Assembly (NCBI RefSeq): GCF_001294455.1 | Contig: NZ_LIKT01000007.1 | Span: 62,001-126,000, forward strand | Source: Phaeobacter sp. 11ANDIMAR09 | Lineage (GTDB): Bacteria; Pseudomonadota; Alphaproteobacteria; Rhodobacterales; Rhodobacteraceae | Direction of reading: 5' to 3' | DNA length: 64,000 nt | Shown here: piece after piece, positions 43,486 to 50,487 of the stretch | How the letters are laid out: every line of letters begins with the position of its first letter | Position numbering within the stretch: the first letter of the stretch is position 1 | Notes under the pieces: model-generated | Databases searched by the model: none | Told to the model about the DNA's origin: nothing | The model's input: the letters and a program-made list of their open reading frames with translations, nothing else | Made by a program: the position numbers and the translations under genes

Positions 43486-43803
43486 TCAAAGGTCGCTCCA
43501 GACCAGAGGTTCTGGCTCTTCGCGAAAGGCAAAGCGCAACAGATGGCTTTCGACCACCTGACAGGTCTGCAGCATCTCCTCCTTTGAGGGGGATTCAATG
43601 CGGAGATGCAAGCTGTCCGTGGTCACGCGAAGCACCGCAAGCCCGCAGATGAACTGCAGATGCACCGCGCCGTCCCGCTCCGACACCTGGATCTTCTGGG
43701 CGAAATGGCGTGCCATGGTGGAGAGATACCCAGCACTGCGCAAAGACCGGAATTCGGCCTGGGTTTTAAACATCTTCTTCTGGCTAGGCTTGATGACTAA
43801 CAT
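43486..43803 (-). CDS. Stand-alone DUF2218 family protein
   Basis: About 105 aa from the ATG at 43803; the open frame extends further upstream only over the MarR gene. The protein shows the DUF2218 pattern: AEFRSLRSAGYLSTMARHFA, a QVSERDGAVHLQFICGLA strand and SPSKEEMLQTCQVVESHLLRFAF. The same domain seems to begin the siderophore-interacting protein at 30157-31209. Its function is not known. It is divergent from the MarR gene and 124 bp upstream of the FatB-like gene's start on the same strand, so it may be transcribed with that operon. A role in iron-siderophore handling is inference. Confidence 0.75.
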   Translation of the reverse strand: MLVIKPSQKKMFKTQAEFRSLRSAGYLSTMARHFAQKIQVSERDGAVHLQFICGLAVLRVTTDSLHLRIESPSKEEMLQTCQVVESHLLRFAFREEPEPLVWSDL

Positions 43804-43896
43804 TCTGGCTTTCCCTGATTTTTCATTTACTTGGGGTGTTGAATTCTGCATGGGCCGCCGACTAGAGTATCCGCGACCCATCCAGCAGGTTTCCCT

Positions 43897-44373
43897 ATGA
43901 CAGCCAGAGACGACTCCAGCAGTGCCGACTATTTTGGAGACAACACCCCTGTCGTTTCCTACAACCGTGTGTGGTTCAACATCATGCGCGCCCAGCGCAA
44001 ATTCCTGCCGCGCATTGCCAAAGCGCTCAAGACCTGCGGCATCAATGATCCGATCTGGTATGAAATCCTGCTTGAGGTCGAACTGGCCGGCCCCGATGGC
44101 CAGCCCATGGCCGCGCTGGAGGATAAGCTCTTTGTCGCCCAATATGCGCTGTCGCGCCATGTTGCCCGGATGGAAAAAGCAGGGCTGCTGCGGCGCGCAT
44201 TCATTGCTGATGGACGCCGCAAACAGATCCTGTTTCTGACCGAACAGGGCAAGGGCATGCACGCCCGGATCTGGCCGGTCTACTGGGAGGCCATGCAAAA
44301 AGAAATCGGCCCTCATATGACAACGGACGAGGCCTATGCCCTCTCCCGCCTGCTGATCAAACTGCTGCCCTGA
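43897..44373 (+). CDS. MarR family transcriptional regulator
   Basis: The 158-aa protein has the MarR winged helix (about residues 55-110: YEILLEVELAGPDGQPMAAL, then KLFVAQYALSRHVARMEKAG, LLRRAFIADGRRKQILFLTEQG) with dimer helices at each end. It is divergent from the DUF2218 gene and ends next to the converging third receptor gene. It could control either flanking gene or itself. No clear operator was seen in its own promoter region. Confidence 0.85.
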   Translation: MTARDDSSSADYFGDNTPVVSYNRVWFNIMRAQRKFLPRIAKALKTCGINDPIWYEILLEVELAGPDGQPMAALEDKLFVAQYALSRHVARMEKAGLLRRAFIADGRRKQILFLTEQGKGMHARIWPVYWEAMQKEIGPHMTTDEAYALSRLLIKLLP

Positions 44374-44394
44374 AACCATCTGGCTCCAGGGCAG
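44365..44394. terminator. Inverted repeat between convergent genes
   Basis: CTGCCCTG … CAGGGCAG (8-bp perfect stem, 14-base loop) spans the end of the MarR gene and lies 13 bases before the receptor's stop on the other strand. It lacks a T-run on either side, so terminator function is only possible. Confidence 0.35.
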
Positions 44395-44406
44395 CGGCGC
44401 AAGAGT

Positions 44407-46377
44407 TTAGAATTTCACCACCGCTTCGACGACAAAGGAGCGTCCAGGTTCGTTCATAGTCTGGAAGCCTGCAAATTCGCCCCCATAGGTGGCGCGATCC
44501 GCATAGGTTTCATCAAACAGGTTGTTGATGCTGCCGCGAAGGGTCACACCGTTCCAGGCAGGCGGTGAGTATTCGGCAAAGACATTGGCCACAACATAGC
44601 TTGGCAATTCTTGGCCTGCGTAGGATCCGCCAGCGTCATAGGCTGCCGCCGCTTCAATACTGCCGCCCAGCAGGGTGTTGTATTGCGCCAGCTCCTGCTG
44701 CACTTCCACAGCAATGACATGCCCCAAAGGCGCGCCGAAGTCCCGCAGATCAAAGTTGCTCGACGCAGCTCCATCGAGCGAGGCATCGCTATAGGCATAG
44801 GTCAGACGCGCAAAGCCGCTGGCCCAGCCATAGGTCGCGCCGAGGTTGACACCCTGGCTTTCAAAATCAACGACGCTTGTACCGTCCCGCGCATCATCAA
44901 ATTCAGTCTTGAACAGCTCACCGCTGATGGTCCAAGCCCCCGGTGTCCAATCAGCCCCGATGATGATGTTCTGCGCGCGAGACGGCCGCAGGCCAGAATA
45001 ATCACGCGTCTGCCAGAATTCAAAACTGTCGCCGAGGTCCAGACCACCAAAGACATTCGAGTATCCTGCCCGCAGCGCGAAGTCATCCGTGACGTCATAG
45101 ACCACCGACAGATTCCCACTGGCACCACTATGGGAGGAGGTATGAATGGTATCGGTCGGGAGCCATTGATAGCCGGTAAAATCCTGCCAATCATAGCGCA
45201 TACCGGCAGAGATGCTCAGACGATCCGTCGGCTCAAGACGCGCCTGGGCAAAGATGCCGATATTGTCGGATTCTTCCGAAGCGGAATCCGGTGTTACCCA
45301 AGAGCCAGAAATCGACGTCTTACGGTTCTGGATATCGACACCGGCGGTAATGCTGTTGCCTTCAGACAGGTGGAATTCGTTTTGCAGCACCAGGGAGTAG
45401 GTGCGCGAGGTTGAATTGGTGGAGCCGGCCCAGGCATCATTGGGGCGGTCCACATCAGTGCCCGAATAGCCAAGGGTTGCGGAGGGATCCCAGAGGCCAG
45501 TGTTGTTTATGTTTTCATAGCGCAACGAGTAGTTATAGCGCTTAATCAGATAGGCATATGTGCCGCCTGAGCTTGGGCCAAAGTTCGGCTTATCGTTGCG
45601 CCATTCCTCGTCTTCAATCTGCTGCGCAGAGAACTCAACCCGGTGACCCTGCTCGGACTCGTAGCCCAGCTTCAGCAGACCTGCGGTCATATTGGCCGCG
45701 GTTCCGGTCATCTCAGTTCCGTCGCCGTCCTCAAAATTGTCACCCGTGGCGCGTTTGGCATAGGCGACGATTTCAAAGCCGTTGCTTTCACCAGCCAGGG
45801 TCAGCGAGCCCTGTGTTGTCCCGCCGTTGTCGCCATAGCTCATACGTGCGATGCCGCCGACGCTTTGACCTTCGGTCAGGATGTCTGCGGCATCGACCGT
45901 TTCCATGACCACGCGCCCCGCCATGGCGCGCGGACCGGCATCTGCAGGCGCGACACCTGGATCAACCCGCACAGATTTCATCAGGCCAGGATCAAAAGCA
46001 TTGGCGCTGAGGTGGTGGAAAACCCGGTTATTCTGCGACACGCCATCCACTTGAATTGCCAGGTTCAGCATGTCGATGCCATTGACAAAAATCTTCTGTG
46101 CAACCGGAATTGCACCGCCGACAGAGACACTGGCAATCCCGGCAAACAGGTCTTTGACATCCCCCATCCGGGCGCGTTCCAGCTCGGCATCCGCCACATA
46201 GACCGACGAGGATCGATCGGCGGCATTGCCCTTTTCATCTTGCTGGCGCACCAGGATCGGATCGAGCGAGATAACATCTCCCTCAAGCTCCTGCGCGGCG
46301 GCAGGCAGAACGGAAAGAAGAGTCAGCGCAGTCCCGCACAAAAGGCGTGCGCGCAGCGCGGCAGTTTGGATAGCCAT
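44407..46377 (-). CDS. TonB-dependent receptor (paralogue of 37701-39659)
   Basis: About 656 aa from ATG 46377 with GGGGA upstream; a TTG at 46389 is an alternative. It has a signal peptide (ALRARLLCGTALTLLSVLPAAAQ), a plug with FVNGIDMLNLAIQVDGV and DPGVAPADAGPRAMAG, and a barrel ending in FVVEAVVKF. The plug strongly parallels the receptor at 37701-39659. It follows the cobalamin-riboswitch operon on the same strand after a 300-bp gap that contains a perfect 24-bp palindrome, so it probably has its own promoter. Ligand could be a siderophore or a corrinoid; motif alone does not decide. Confidence 0.87.
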   Translation of the reverse strand: MAIQTAALRARLLCGTALTLLSVLPAAAQELEGDVISLDPILVRQQDEKGNAADRSSSVYVADAELERARMGDVKDLFAGIASVSVGGAIPVAQKIFVNGIDMLNLAIQVDGVSQNNRVFHHLSANAFDPGLMKSVRVDPGVAPADAGPRAMAGRVVMETVDAADILTEGQSVGGIARMSYGDNGGTTQGSLTLAGESNGFEIVAYAKRATGDNFEDGDGTEMTGTAANMTAGLLKLGYESEQGHRVEFSAQQIEDEEWRNDKPNFGPSSGGTYAYLIKRYNYSLRYENINNTGLWDPSATLGYSGTDVDRPNDAWAGSTNSTSRTYSLVLQNEFHLSEGNSITAGVDIQNRKTSISGSWVTPDSASEESDNIGIFAQARLEPTDRLSISAGMRYDWQDFTGYQWLPTDTIHTSSHSGASGNLSVVYDVTDDFALRAGYSNVFGGLDLGDSFEFWQTRDYSGLRPSRAQNIIIGADWTPGAWTISGELFKTEFDDARDGTSVVDFESQGVNLGATYGWASGFARLTYAYSDASLDGAASSNFDLRDFGAPLGHVIAVEVQQELAQYNTLLGGSIEAAAAYDAGGSYAGQELPSYVVANVFAEYSPPAWNGVTLRGSINNLFDETYADRATYGGEFAGFQTMNEPGRSFVVEAVVKF

Positions 46378-46680
46378 GGTAGTCCCCAAGATTCAGGTTG
46401 GTGCTGGGCTTGCCCTGAATCGGGGCTGGCGAGGCGTTTTCGACAGCGGTTTTATGCCGATGCATCATAACATGCAAGTGCATGTTATGGCGATTCAACC
46501 AGATCTCTTTGCCAGTCACAGCAAAAGCGCCTCCCCCTTCCCGGCCTGGGGCCGCGCCAAGAGATCGCCATCCGTTTTGGGCAGATGCCGCACAGATGGC
46601 CCCTTCACAAACCCTGACCTGTCACTCAAATCTGGTGTGTTTCGGCTACCACGTGGGGGGCTGCAGCAGCGATCGTTGCC
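46378..46680. other. Regulatory interval between the corrinoid operon and the third receptor
   Basis: About 300 bases with no protein-coding frame of note. It holds the 24-bp palindrome described separately. Otherwise nothing recognisable is seen; no clear terminator hairpin with a T-run was found after the permease gene. Confidence 0.4.
46466..46489. promoter_or_regulatory. Perfect 24-bp palindrome upstream of the third TonB-dependent receptor
   Basis: Arms CATAACATGCA (46466-46476) and TGCATGTTATG (46479-46489) are perfectly complementary and separated by AG. The element lies about 89 bp upstream of the receptor start in a region with no gene. Its size and symmetry fit an operator for a dimeric repressor or activator. 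The MarR regulator at 43897 is one candidate; no copy was noticed elsewhere in the window. Confidence 0.6.
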
Positions 46681-47694
46681 TCATCTGCCGTCCCGTTTGG
46701 AGCCCAAGAGCAAAAGGAAAACAAACGCTGATCCAACAGAGGTTGTGACGATGCCCACAGGGAGTTCTTGTGGGGCAAGCAGGAGCCGCGAAGCGATATC
46801 AGACGCGGAGAGCAGAACCGCGCCAATGAGTGCGGCCATAGGCAAAAGATTTTGATGCATTGGACCAGCGAGCCCACGGGCCACATGTGGCACCATGAGG
46901 CCAACAAAACCGATGACCCCGGCAACGGACACAAAAGCCGCCGTGGCCAAGGCGCTGATCAGGAACATTCGGGTCCGCAGCCGACCAACTGGCACGCCAA
47001 GGCTAGCGGCGGTGACATCTCCGGTCAGGAGAGCGTCCAGCCAGCGGCTGCGCCAAATGGAATAGGCTGCGATCAAAGCCAGTCCTGCGGCAACCAGCGG
47101 CAGGGTTTCCCATCGGGCCAGGCCAAGCCCGCCCAGCATCCAGAAAATCACCGAATGCGCTGCACGGTTGTCTCCTGAAAAAATCAAATAATTGGTTATG
47201 GCGACAAAAAGAAAGGACACGGCCAGCCCGGCCAGGATGAGCTTTTCCGGGGCGCTGCTTTGCAAGGCCCGCACCAGCAGCAAAACAATTCCAGAGGCGA
47301 CAAGACCACCGCAAAAGGCCGCAAGAGGCAGTGTCCATACCCCCAGAATGTCCCCGGTGACAGTGATGACCAGCACCGCTCCGGCTGCCGCGCCGGAGGA
47401 TAGGCCAAACAGAAAGGGATCTGCCAAGTCATTGCGGGTTGTGGTTTGCAGCACCACGCCGACCAGCCCCAAGCCAGCGCCAATCAAAGCCGCGAACAGC
47501 GCACGTGGCAGGCGCAGATCAAAGATGATCCGATGCATCGGCTCCGGTTCGAAATCACCGCCCCCCAGCCCCGAGGCAATGGCGACAAAGACCTCTGACA
47601 CTGGCACATTGGTGGCCCCATAAAGGACCGATAGCAAAAGAAGGGCGACCAAAACGGTCGCCCCTAGTACCAGCGATAGGCCAAAGCGGCCCAT
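46681..47694 (-). CDS. Corrinoid/iron-chelate ABC transporter permease (BtuC/FecCD family)
   Basis: About 337 aa from ATG 47694, two bases from the preceding stop. The FecCD/BtuC signatures are clear: LRLPRALFAALIGAGLGLVG, TTTRNDLADPFLFGLSSGAA and GVIGFVGLMVPHVARGLAGP, with about ten membrane helices. The NDLADPFLFG version is common in Rhodobacteraceae permeases. It is the last gene of the riboswitch-controlled operon, and a single permease gene implies a homodimer as in BtuC. Confidence 0.88.
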   Translation of the reverse strand: MGRFGLSLVLGATVLVALLLLSVLYGATNVPVSEVFVAIASGLGGGDFEPEPMHRIIFDLRLPRALFAALIGAGLGLVGVVLQTTTRNDLADPFLFGLSSGAAAGAVLVITVTGDILGVWTLPLAAFCGGLVASGIVLLLVRALQSSAPEKLILAGLAVSFLFVAITNYLIFSGDNRAAHSVIFWMLGGLGLARWETLPLVAAGLALIAAYSIWRSRWLDALLTGDVTAASLGVPVGRLRTRMFLISALATAAFVSVAGVIGFVGLMVPHVARGLAGPMHQNLLPMAALIGAVLLSASDIASRLLLAPQELPVGIVTTSVGSAFVFLLLLGSKRDGR

Positions 47695-47695
47695 A

Positions 47696-48643
47696 TCAGT
47701 TGAGGCCCGGATGCATGGCCTTGGCCATCTTCTCGATGGCGGCAATATTGGCCGGTCCAGGTGTCAGCTCCTCGTAACGCAGCCCGACCCAGCGTGCGTT
47801 CTTGACCGCATCGACATGGGCCATGACCGGGTGTTCCTGCAGGAACCTAAAGGTCTCTTCAGCCCCATTCCCGTTTTGGTAATCCAACAGCACCAGGAAT
47901 TCCGGATTGGCCGCAGCCACTGCCTCCCAGGACGTCCGCCCCCAGCTGGTGTCCAGATCATGGGTCACGCTGGCACCGCCAGCCGCCGCAATCATCGCGT
48001 CTGGGATGGCGAATTTGCCCGCAGTAAAGGGCGCATCCGCGGGACCATCCAACAGAAACACACCTGGCTTGGGCAGTTCAGCGGTCTTGGCTTCGATCGC
48101 TGCCAGTTGCTGTCGCCAGTCTGCAACCAATGCCTCCGCTTTGGTCTCCACCTGCATGACCTTGCCGAGGCGCAGAACGTCATCAAACAACAAATCCATG
48201 CTGGCTTTGGGGCGGTCCTTGTCCAGATGAACGCAGCTTTCGGTCAGGACCATGGTTTTGATGCCAAAGGGCGCAAGCGTATCTGGCGTAACATCCCCGC
48301 CCGGCTTCATTCCATAGTACCAACCGGCAAAGAACAAATCCGCGGAGGCCGAAATCAGGTTCTCGACTGTGGGATACTTGGGGGCAAGTTCAGGCACATC
48401 GCCGCGCGCTATGTCAAAATCCGGGCTGGTCTTGTACCATCCGGTAATCCCAGTGACGCCGACCATCTTGTCCTGCAGGCCAAGGGCAAAAGCCATCTCC
48501 GACATATTGATGTCATGCACCACCAACCGCTGGGGCGTCCTGTCAAAAACCAACGGTGTGCCGCAGTTGTCGACTGTTACCTCATAGGCGGCAGCACCAC
48601 TAGCGACCCCCATGAGAAGAGCTGCGGACCATAGCGTTTTCAT
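47696..48643 (-). CDS. Corrinoid/metal-chelate ABC transporter substrate-binding protein (BtuF-like)
   Basis: The 315-aa protein has a signal peptide (MKTLWSAALLMGVASGAAA) and a class III binding-protein fold: PQRLVVHDINMSEMAFALGL, YPTVENLISASADLFFAGW and ANPEFLVLLDYQNG. Its two cysteines (DNCGTPL, TESCVHL) may form a disulfide. It differs from the FhuD- and CeuE-like proteins of the window. Given the upstream cobalamin riboswitch, it probably binds cobalamin or a precursor corrinoid, but families of this type also carry iron chelates or heme. Confidence 0.78.
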   Translation of the reverse strand: MKTLWSAALLMGVASGAAAYEVTVDNCGTPLVFDRTPQRLVVHDINMSEMAFALGLQDKMVGVTGITGWYKTSPDFDIARGDVPELAPKYPTVENLISASADLFFAGWYYGMKPGGDVTPDTLAPFGIKTMVLTESCVHLDKDRPKASMDLLFDDVLRLGKVMQVETKAEALVADWRQQLAAIEAKTAELPKPGVFLLDGPADAPFTAGKFAIPDAMIAAAGGASVTHDLDTSWGRTSWEAVAAANPEFLVLLDYQNGNGAEETFRFLQEHPVMAHVDAVKNARWVGLRYEELTPGPANIAAIEKMAKAMHPGLN

Positions 48644-49446
48644 TGCGCGTTCTCCTTCAAATCTTGAAAATTGGTTTTGCGGATATCAAGCGCCGGGATC
48701 ATCCGGCCCTCGTGCGGCAGGCGCAGATAGCTAACCCCAAAGGTCGCCTGAACATTTTCAGGGGTAAGCACCTCTGAGGCGGCGCCGAAGGCGACAAGCT
48801 GCGTCGATTTCATCAAGGCCGCATGGGTGGCAAACTCCGGAATCATCACCAGGTCATGCACGACCATGACAACGGTGATGCCCAGTGAAGCAACCAGGGA
48901 GAGCATGCGCCCTTTTGCGTCCGGATCCAGATGATTGGTGGGCTCATCCAGGAACAGGAGCTGAGGCTCCTGCGCCAGAGCCCGCGCAATATGCGCCCGT
49001 TGGCGCTCGCCCCCGGACAGCTGTGCCATGGGTTTAAGGGCCAGTTTTGAAAGCCCGGTGAGATCCAGAAGGGATTGAACAGCCTGAGCATTTTGAGGTG
49101 CCGAACGGCGCGCCGCGATTGGCAATTGCCCAAGAGCAACATAGTCCTGAAGCCGCAGCCGCCCATCAGGGGCGCTCTGCTGGCTGACGAGAGCGATCAG
49201 TGCTGCCCGCTCATGTGCTTTCATTCTGCCTAGGCTGGCGCCGCCGATAATCACCTCGCCAAGCGCCAAGGGTTCACTTCCTGAGAGCAGGTTCAAAAGG
49301 GTGGACTTGCCCGCCCCATTGGGCCCGGCAATTGCAAGGATCGCGCCCCGCTCTAGATCAAAGGACACGCCCGAGACGAGCGCATCTCCGTTGAGGGCAA
49401 AATACTCCAGATCACGCACACTGAGAAAAGCGGAAGACCCTGTCAT
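48640..49446 (-). CDS. Corrinoid/iron-chelate ABC transporter ATP-binding protein (BtuD-like)
   Basis: The 268-aa ATPase has Walker A GPNGAGKST near residue 38, the signature LSGGERQRAHIARALAQ, Walker B LLFLDEPTNHLD and the H-loop VVHDLVMIPEFA. It overlaps the DUF1636 gene before it and the binding-protein gene after it by four bases each, so the four genes form one tightly coupled operon. Confidence 0.9.
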   Translation of the reverse strand: MTGSSAFLSVRDLEYFALNGDALVSGVSFDLERGAILAIAGPNGAGKSTLLNLLSGSEPLALGEVIIGGASLGRMKAHERAALIALVSQQSAPDGRLRLQDYVALGQLPIAARRSAPQNAQAVQSLLDLTGLSKLALKPMAQLSGGERQRAHIARALAQEPQLLFLDEPTNHLDPDAKGRMLSLVASLGITVVMVVHDLVMIPEFATHAALMKSTQLVAFGAASEVLTPENVQATFGVSYLRLPHEGRMIPALDIRKTNFQDLKENAQ

Positions 49447-49799
49447 TGTTTGCCCTCCAGTCGAGAGGCCGCAAGCCGTGCCAGGATCTTAGCGTACAAC
49501 CTCTCAGGCCGTTCAGACGCTTTGCTCCAGCCAGTTTCACTCGCAAGGAATGGCTGCGCAAAAACCGCTATCGGCTTGATATCAGCCTCGGCTTCGATCT
49601 CGCCAAAGAGATACTGTGCCTTGCCAGGTCCCTGCAGCCCCACAGAAATGGGCCGCTCACAGCCCGCCATACAGGCGACGGCGCGCAGCGCAAACCGCTT
49701 GGAAACACGTTCAGCCAGCGCTGCGCGCAACTTGTTCGCCGCATCGACGCCCTTGCAGGCGGTGCAAATCAGAATGGAATGATCACTGGTCTCGGTCAT
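49443..49799 (-). CDS. DUF1636 family protein (metal-binding, ferredoxin-like)
   Basis: About 118 aa from ATG 49799, with GAGGCGAG just upstream; a GTG at 49853 would add 18 residues. Cysteines occur as ILICTACKGV near the start and VACMAGCERP in the middle, giving a CxxC plus CxxxC layout like thioredoxin-fold [2Fe-2S] proteins. DUF1636 proteins are often found with cobalamin-related genes in alphaproteobacteria (general recollection, not checked). It is the first full gene behind the cobalamin riboswitch. A role in metal or corrinoid handling is inference. Confidence 0.8.
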   Translation of the reverse strand: MTETSDHSILICTACKGVDAANKLRAALAERVSKRFALRAVACMAGCERPISVGLQGPGKAQYLFGEIEAEADIKPIAVFAQPFLASETGWSKASERPERLYAKILARLAASRLEGKQ

Positions 49800-49869
49800 G
49801 TCTCGCCTCGCAGCAAAGCGCGCGAAGTGAGAAGGTACCGGTCCCGTGAACACAGTTGTTTTGTGCCAT
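49783..49869 (-). CDS. Possible 28-aa leader ORF after the cobalamin riboswitch
   Basis: An ATG at 49869 sits five bases after a perfect AAGGAGG Shine-Dalgarno (49881-49875). It opens a 28-codon frame whose stop at 49783-49785 overlaps the DUF1636 start in another frame. A hairpin CAGGAC-GGGGA-GTCCTG (49898-49882) abuts the Shine-Dalgarno. The peptide (MAQNNCVHGTGTFSLRALCC…) resembles no known protein. It could couple translation to the riboswitch. Confidence 0.35.
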   Translation of the reverse strand: MAQNNCVHGTGTFSLRALCCEARHDRDQ

Positions 49870-49904
49870 CTAAGCCTCCTTCAGGACTCCCCGTCCTGGG
49901 TTGG

Positions 49905-50065
49905 GTGAACTACTGGATGGCAGGTCTCCTGACTCGCGGGTCGAGGCCTTGCTGCGCCTTCCCACCCCGAGGGGCAGTGGCCTGTTGCAGCAATGCTCTC
50001 CGCTCACAGTTGCGGGGGCAGTCACGGATTTGGCGCCTGTTGGCTACACCACACCGTATTCCCTT
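49905..50065 (-). promoter_or_regulatory. Cobalamin (adenosylcobalamin) riboswitch
   Basis: Read on the minus strand, the conserved elements appear in order: GACTGCCCCCGCAACTGTGA (near 50023-50004), a GCCACTG…GGGAAGG block (near 49981-49958) and the B12 box GAGTCAGGAGACCTGCC (49935-49919). It lies directly upstream of DUF1636-btuDFC-like genes and should reduce their expression when adenosylcobalamin is plentiful. A hairpin next to the first Shine-Dalgarno suggests translational control. Boundaries are approximate. Confidence 0.9.
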
Positions 50066-50075
50066 TTCATTTTCC

Positions 50076-50487
50076 CAAAGTGTCTTCGGGAAAAACCATC
50101 GAGGCTTTGTATGATCCGATCTTTTGCTCTGTCAATGACTATGGAACGTAGCGGGACAGGGTCAGGTCGAATGGACTCGACCGGGGATCCCCGTGCCGCA
50201 GCCAAGTTTTTAACTTTATCGATCTAGAACAACACCTTACGTACCACAGGCGGCGCCATGCAATCGACACAGATTGCGATCTTGGTGCCCGAACAATTGA
50301 CAAAACACAGCCCGACCCCTACATCCGGTGACAGATATGGAGATTTTATGACCCAGTAATGTGGGGAGGCAGAGCGTCCTCCCGGTGCAAAACAGACTAG
50401 ACCCAAACGCCCATTAAGTTGGGCGATCAGTGTTTTGCATTCTTCTCTCAGACACATTTTGCCCAGAGCCATCTCTGCGGCCGGATC
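50076..50487. other. Intergenic region between the cobalamin riboswitch and rsgA
   Basis: Roughly 410 bases. It contains a short inverted repeat TTTCCC…GGGAAA (50071-50093), two adjacent hairpins (GGTCGA-ATGGAC-TCGACC at 50165-50182 and the palindrome CGGGGATCCCCG at 50182-50193) and a weak minus-strand open frame described separately. The promoters of the riboswitch transcript and of rsgA must lie here. Confidence 0.4.
50224..50472 (-). CDS. Weakly supported small cysteine-containing ORF
   Basis: An 82-codon frame from an ATG at 50472 contains cysteine pairs (CLREEC, GLCFVNC, CVDC) and ends CMAPPVVRKVLF. Its composition is somewhat protein-like but there is no obvious ribosome-binding site, and it would overlap the promoter of rsgA. 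No family was recognised. Kept as a low-confidence possibility. Confidence 0.22.
   Translation of the reverse strand: MALGKMCLREECKTLIAQLNGRLGLVCFAPGGRSASPHYWVIKSPYLSPDVGVGLCFVNCSGTKIAICVDCMAPPVVRKVLF

Noticed and set aside
50150-50200. Possible tRNA-like 3' end near the GGGGATCCCCG hairpins
   Set aside because: No TTC-R-A T-loop, no D or anticodon arms and no acceptor pairing could be built.
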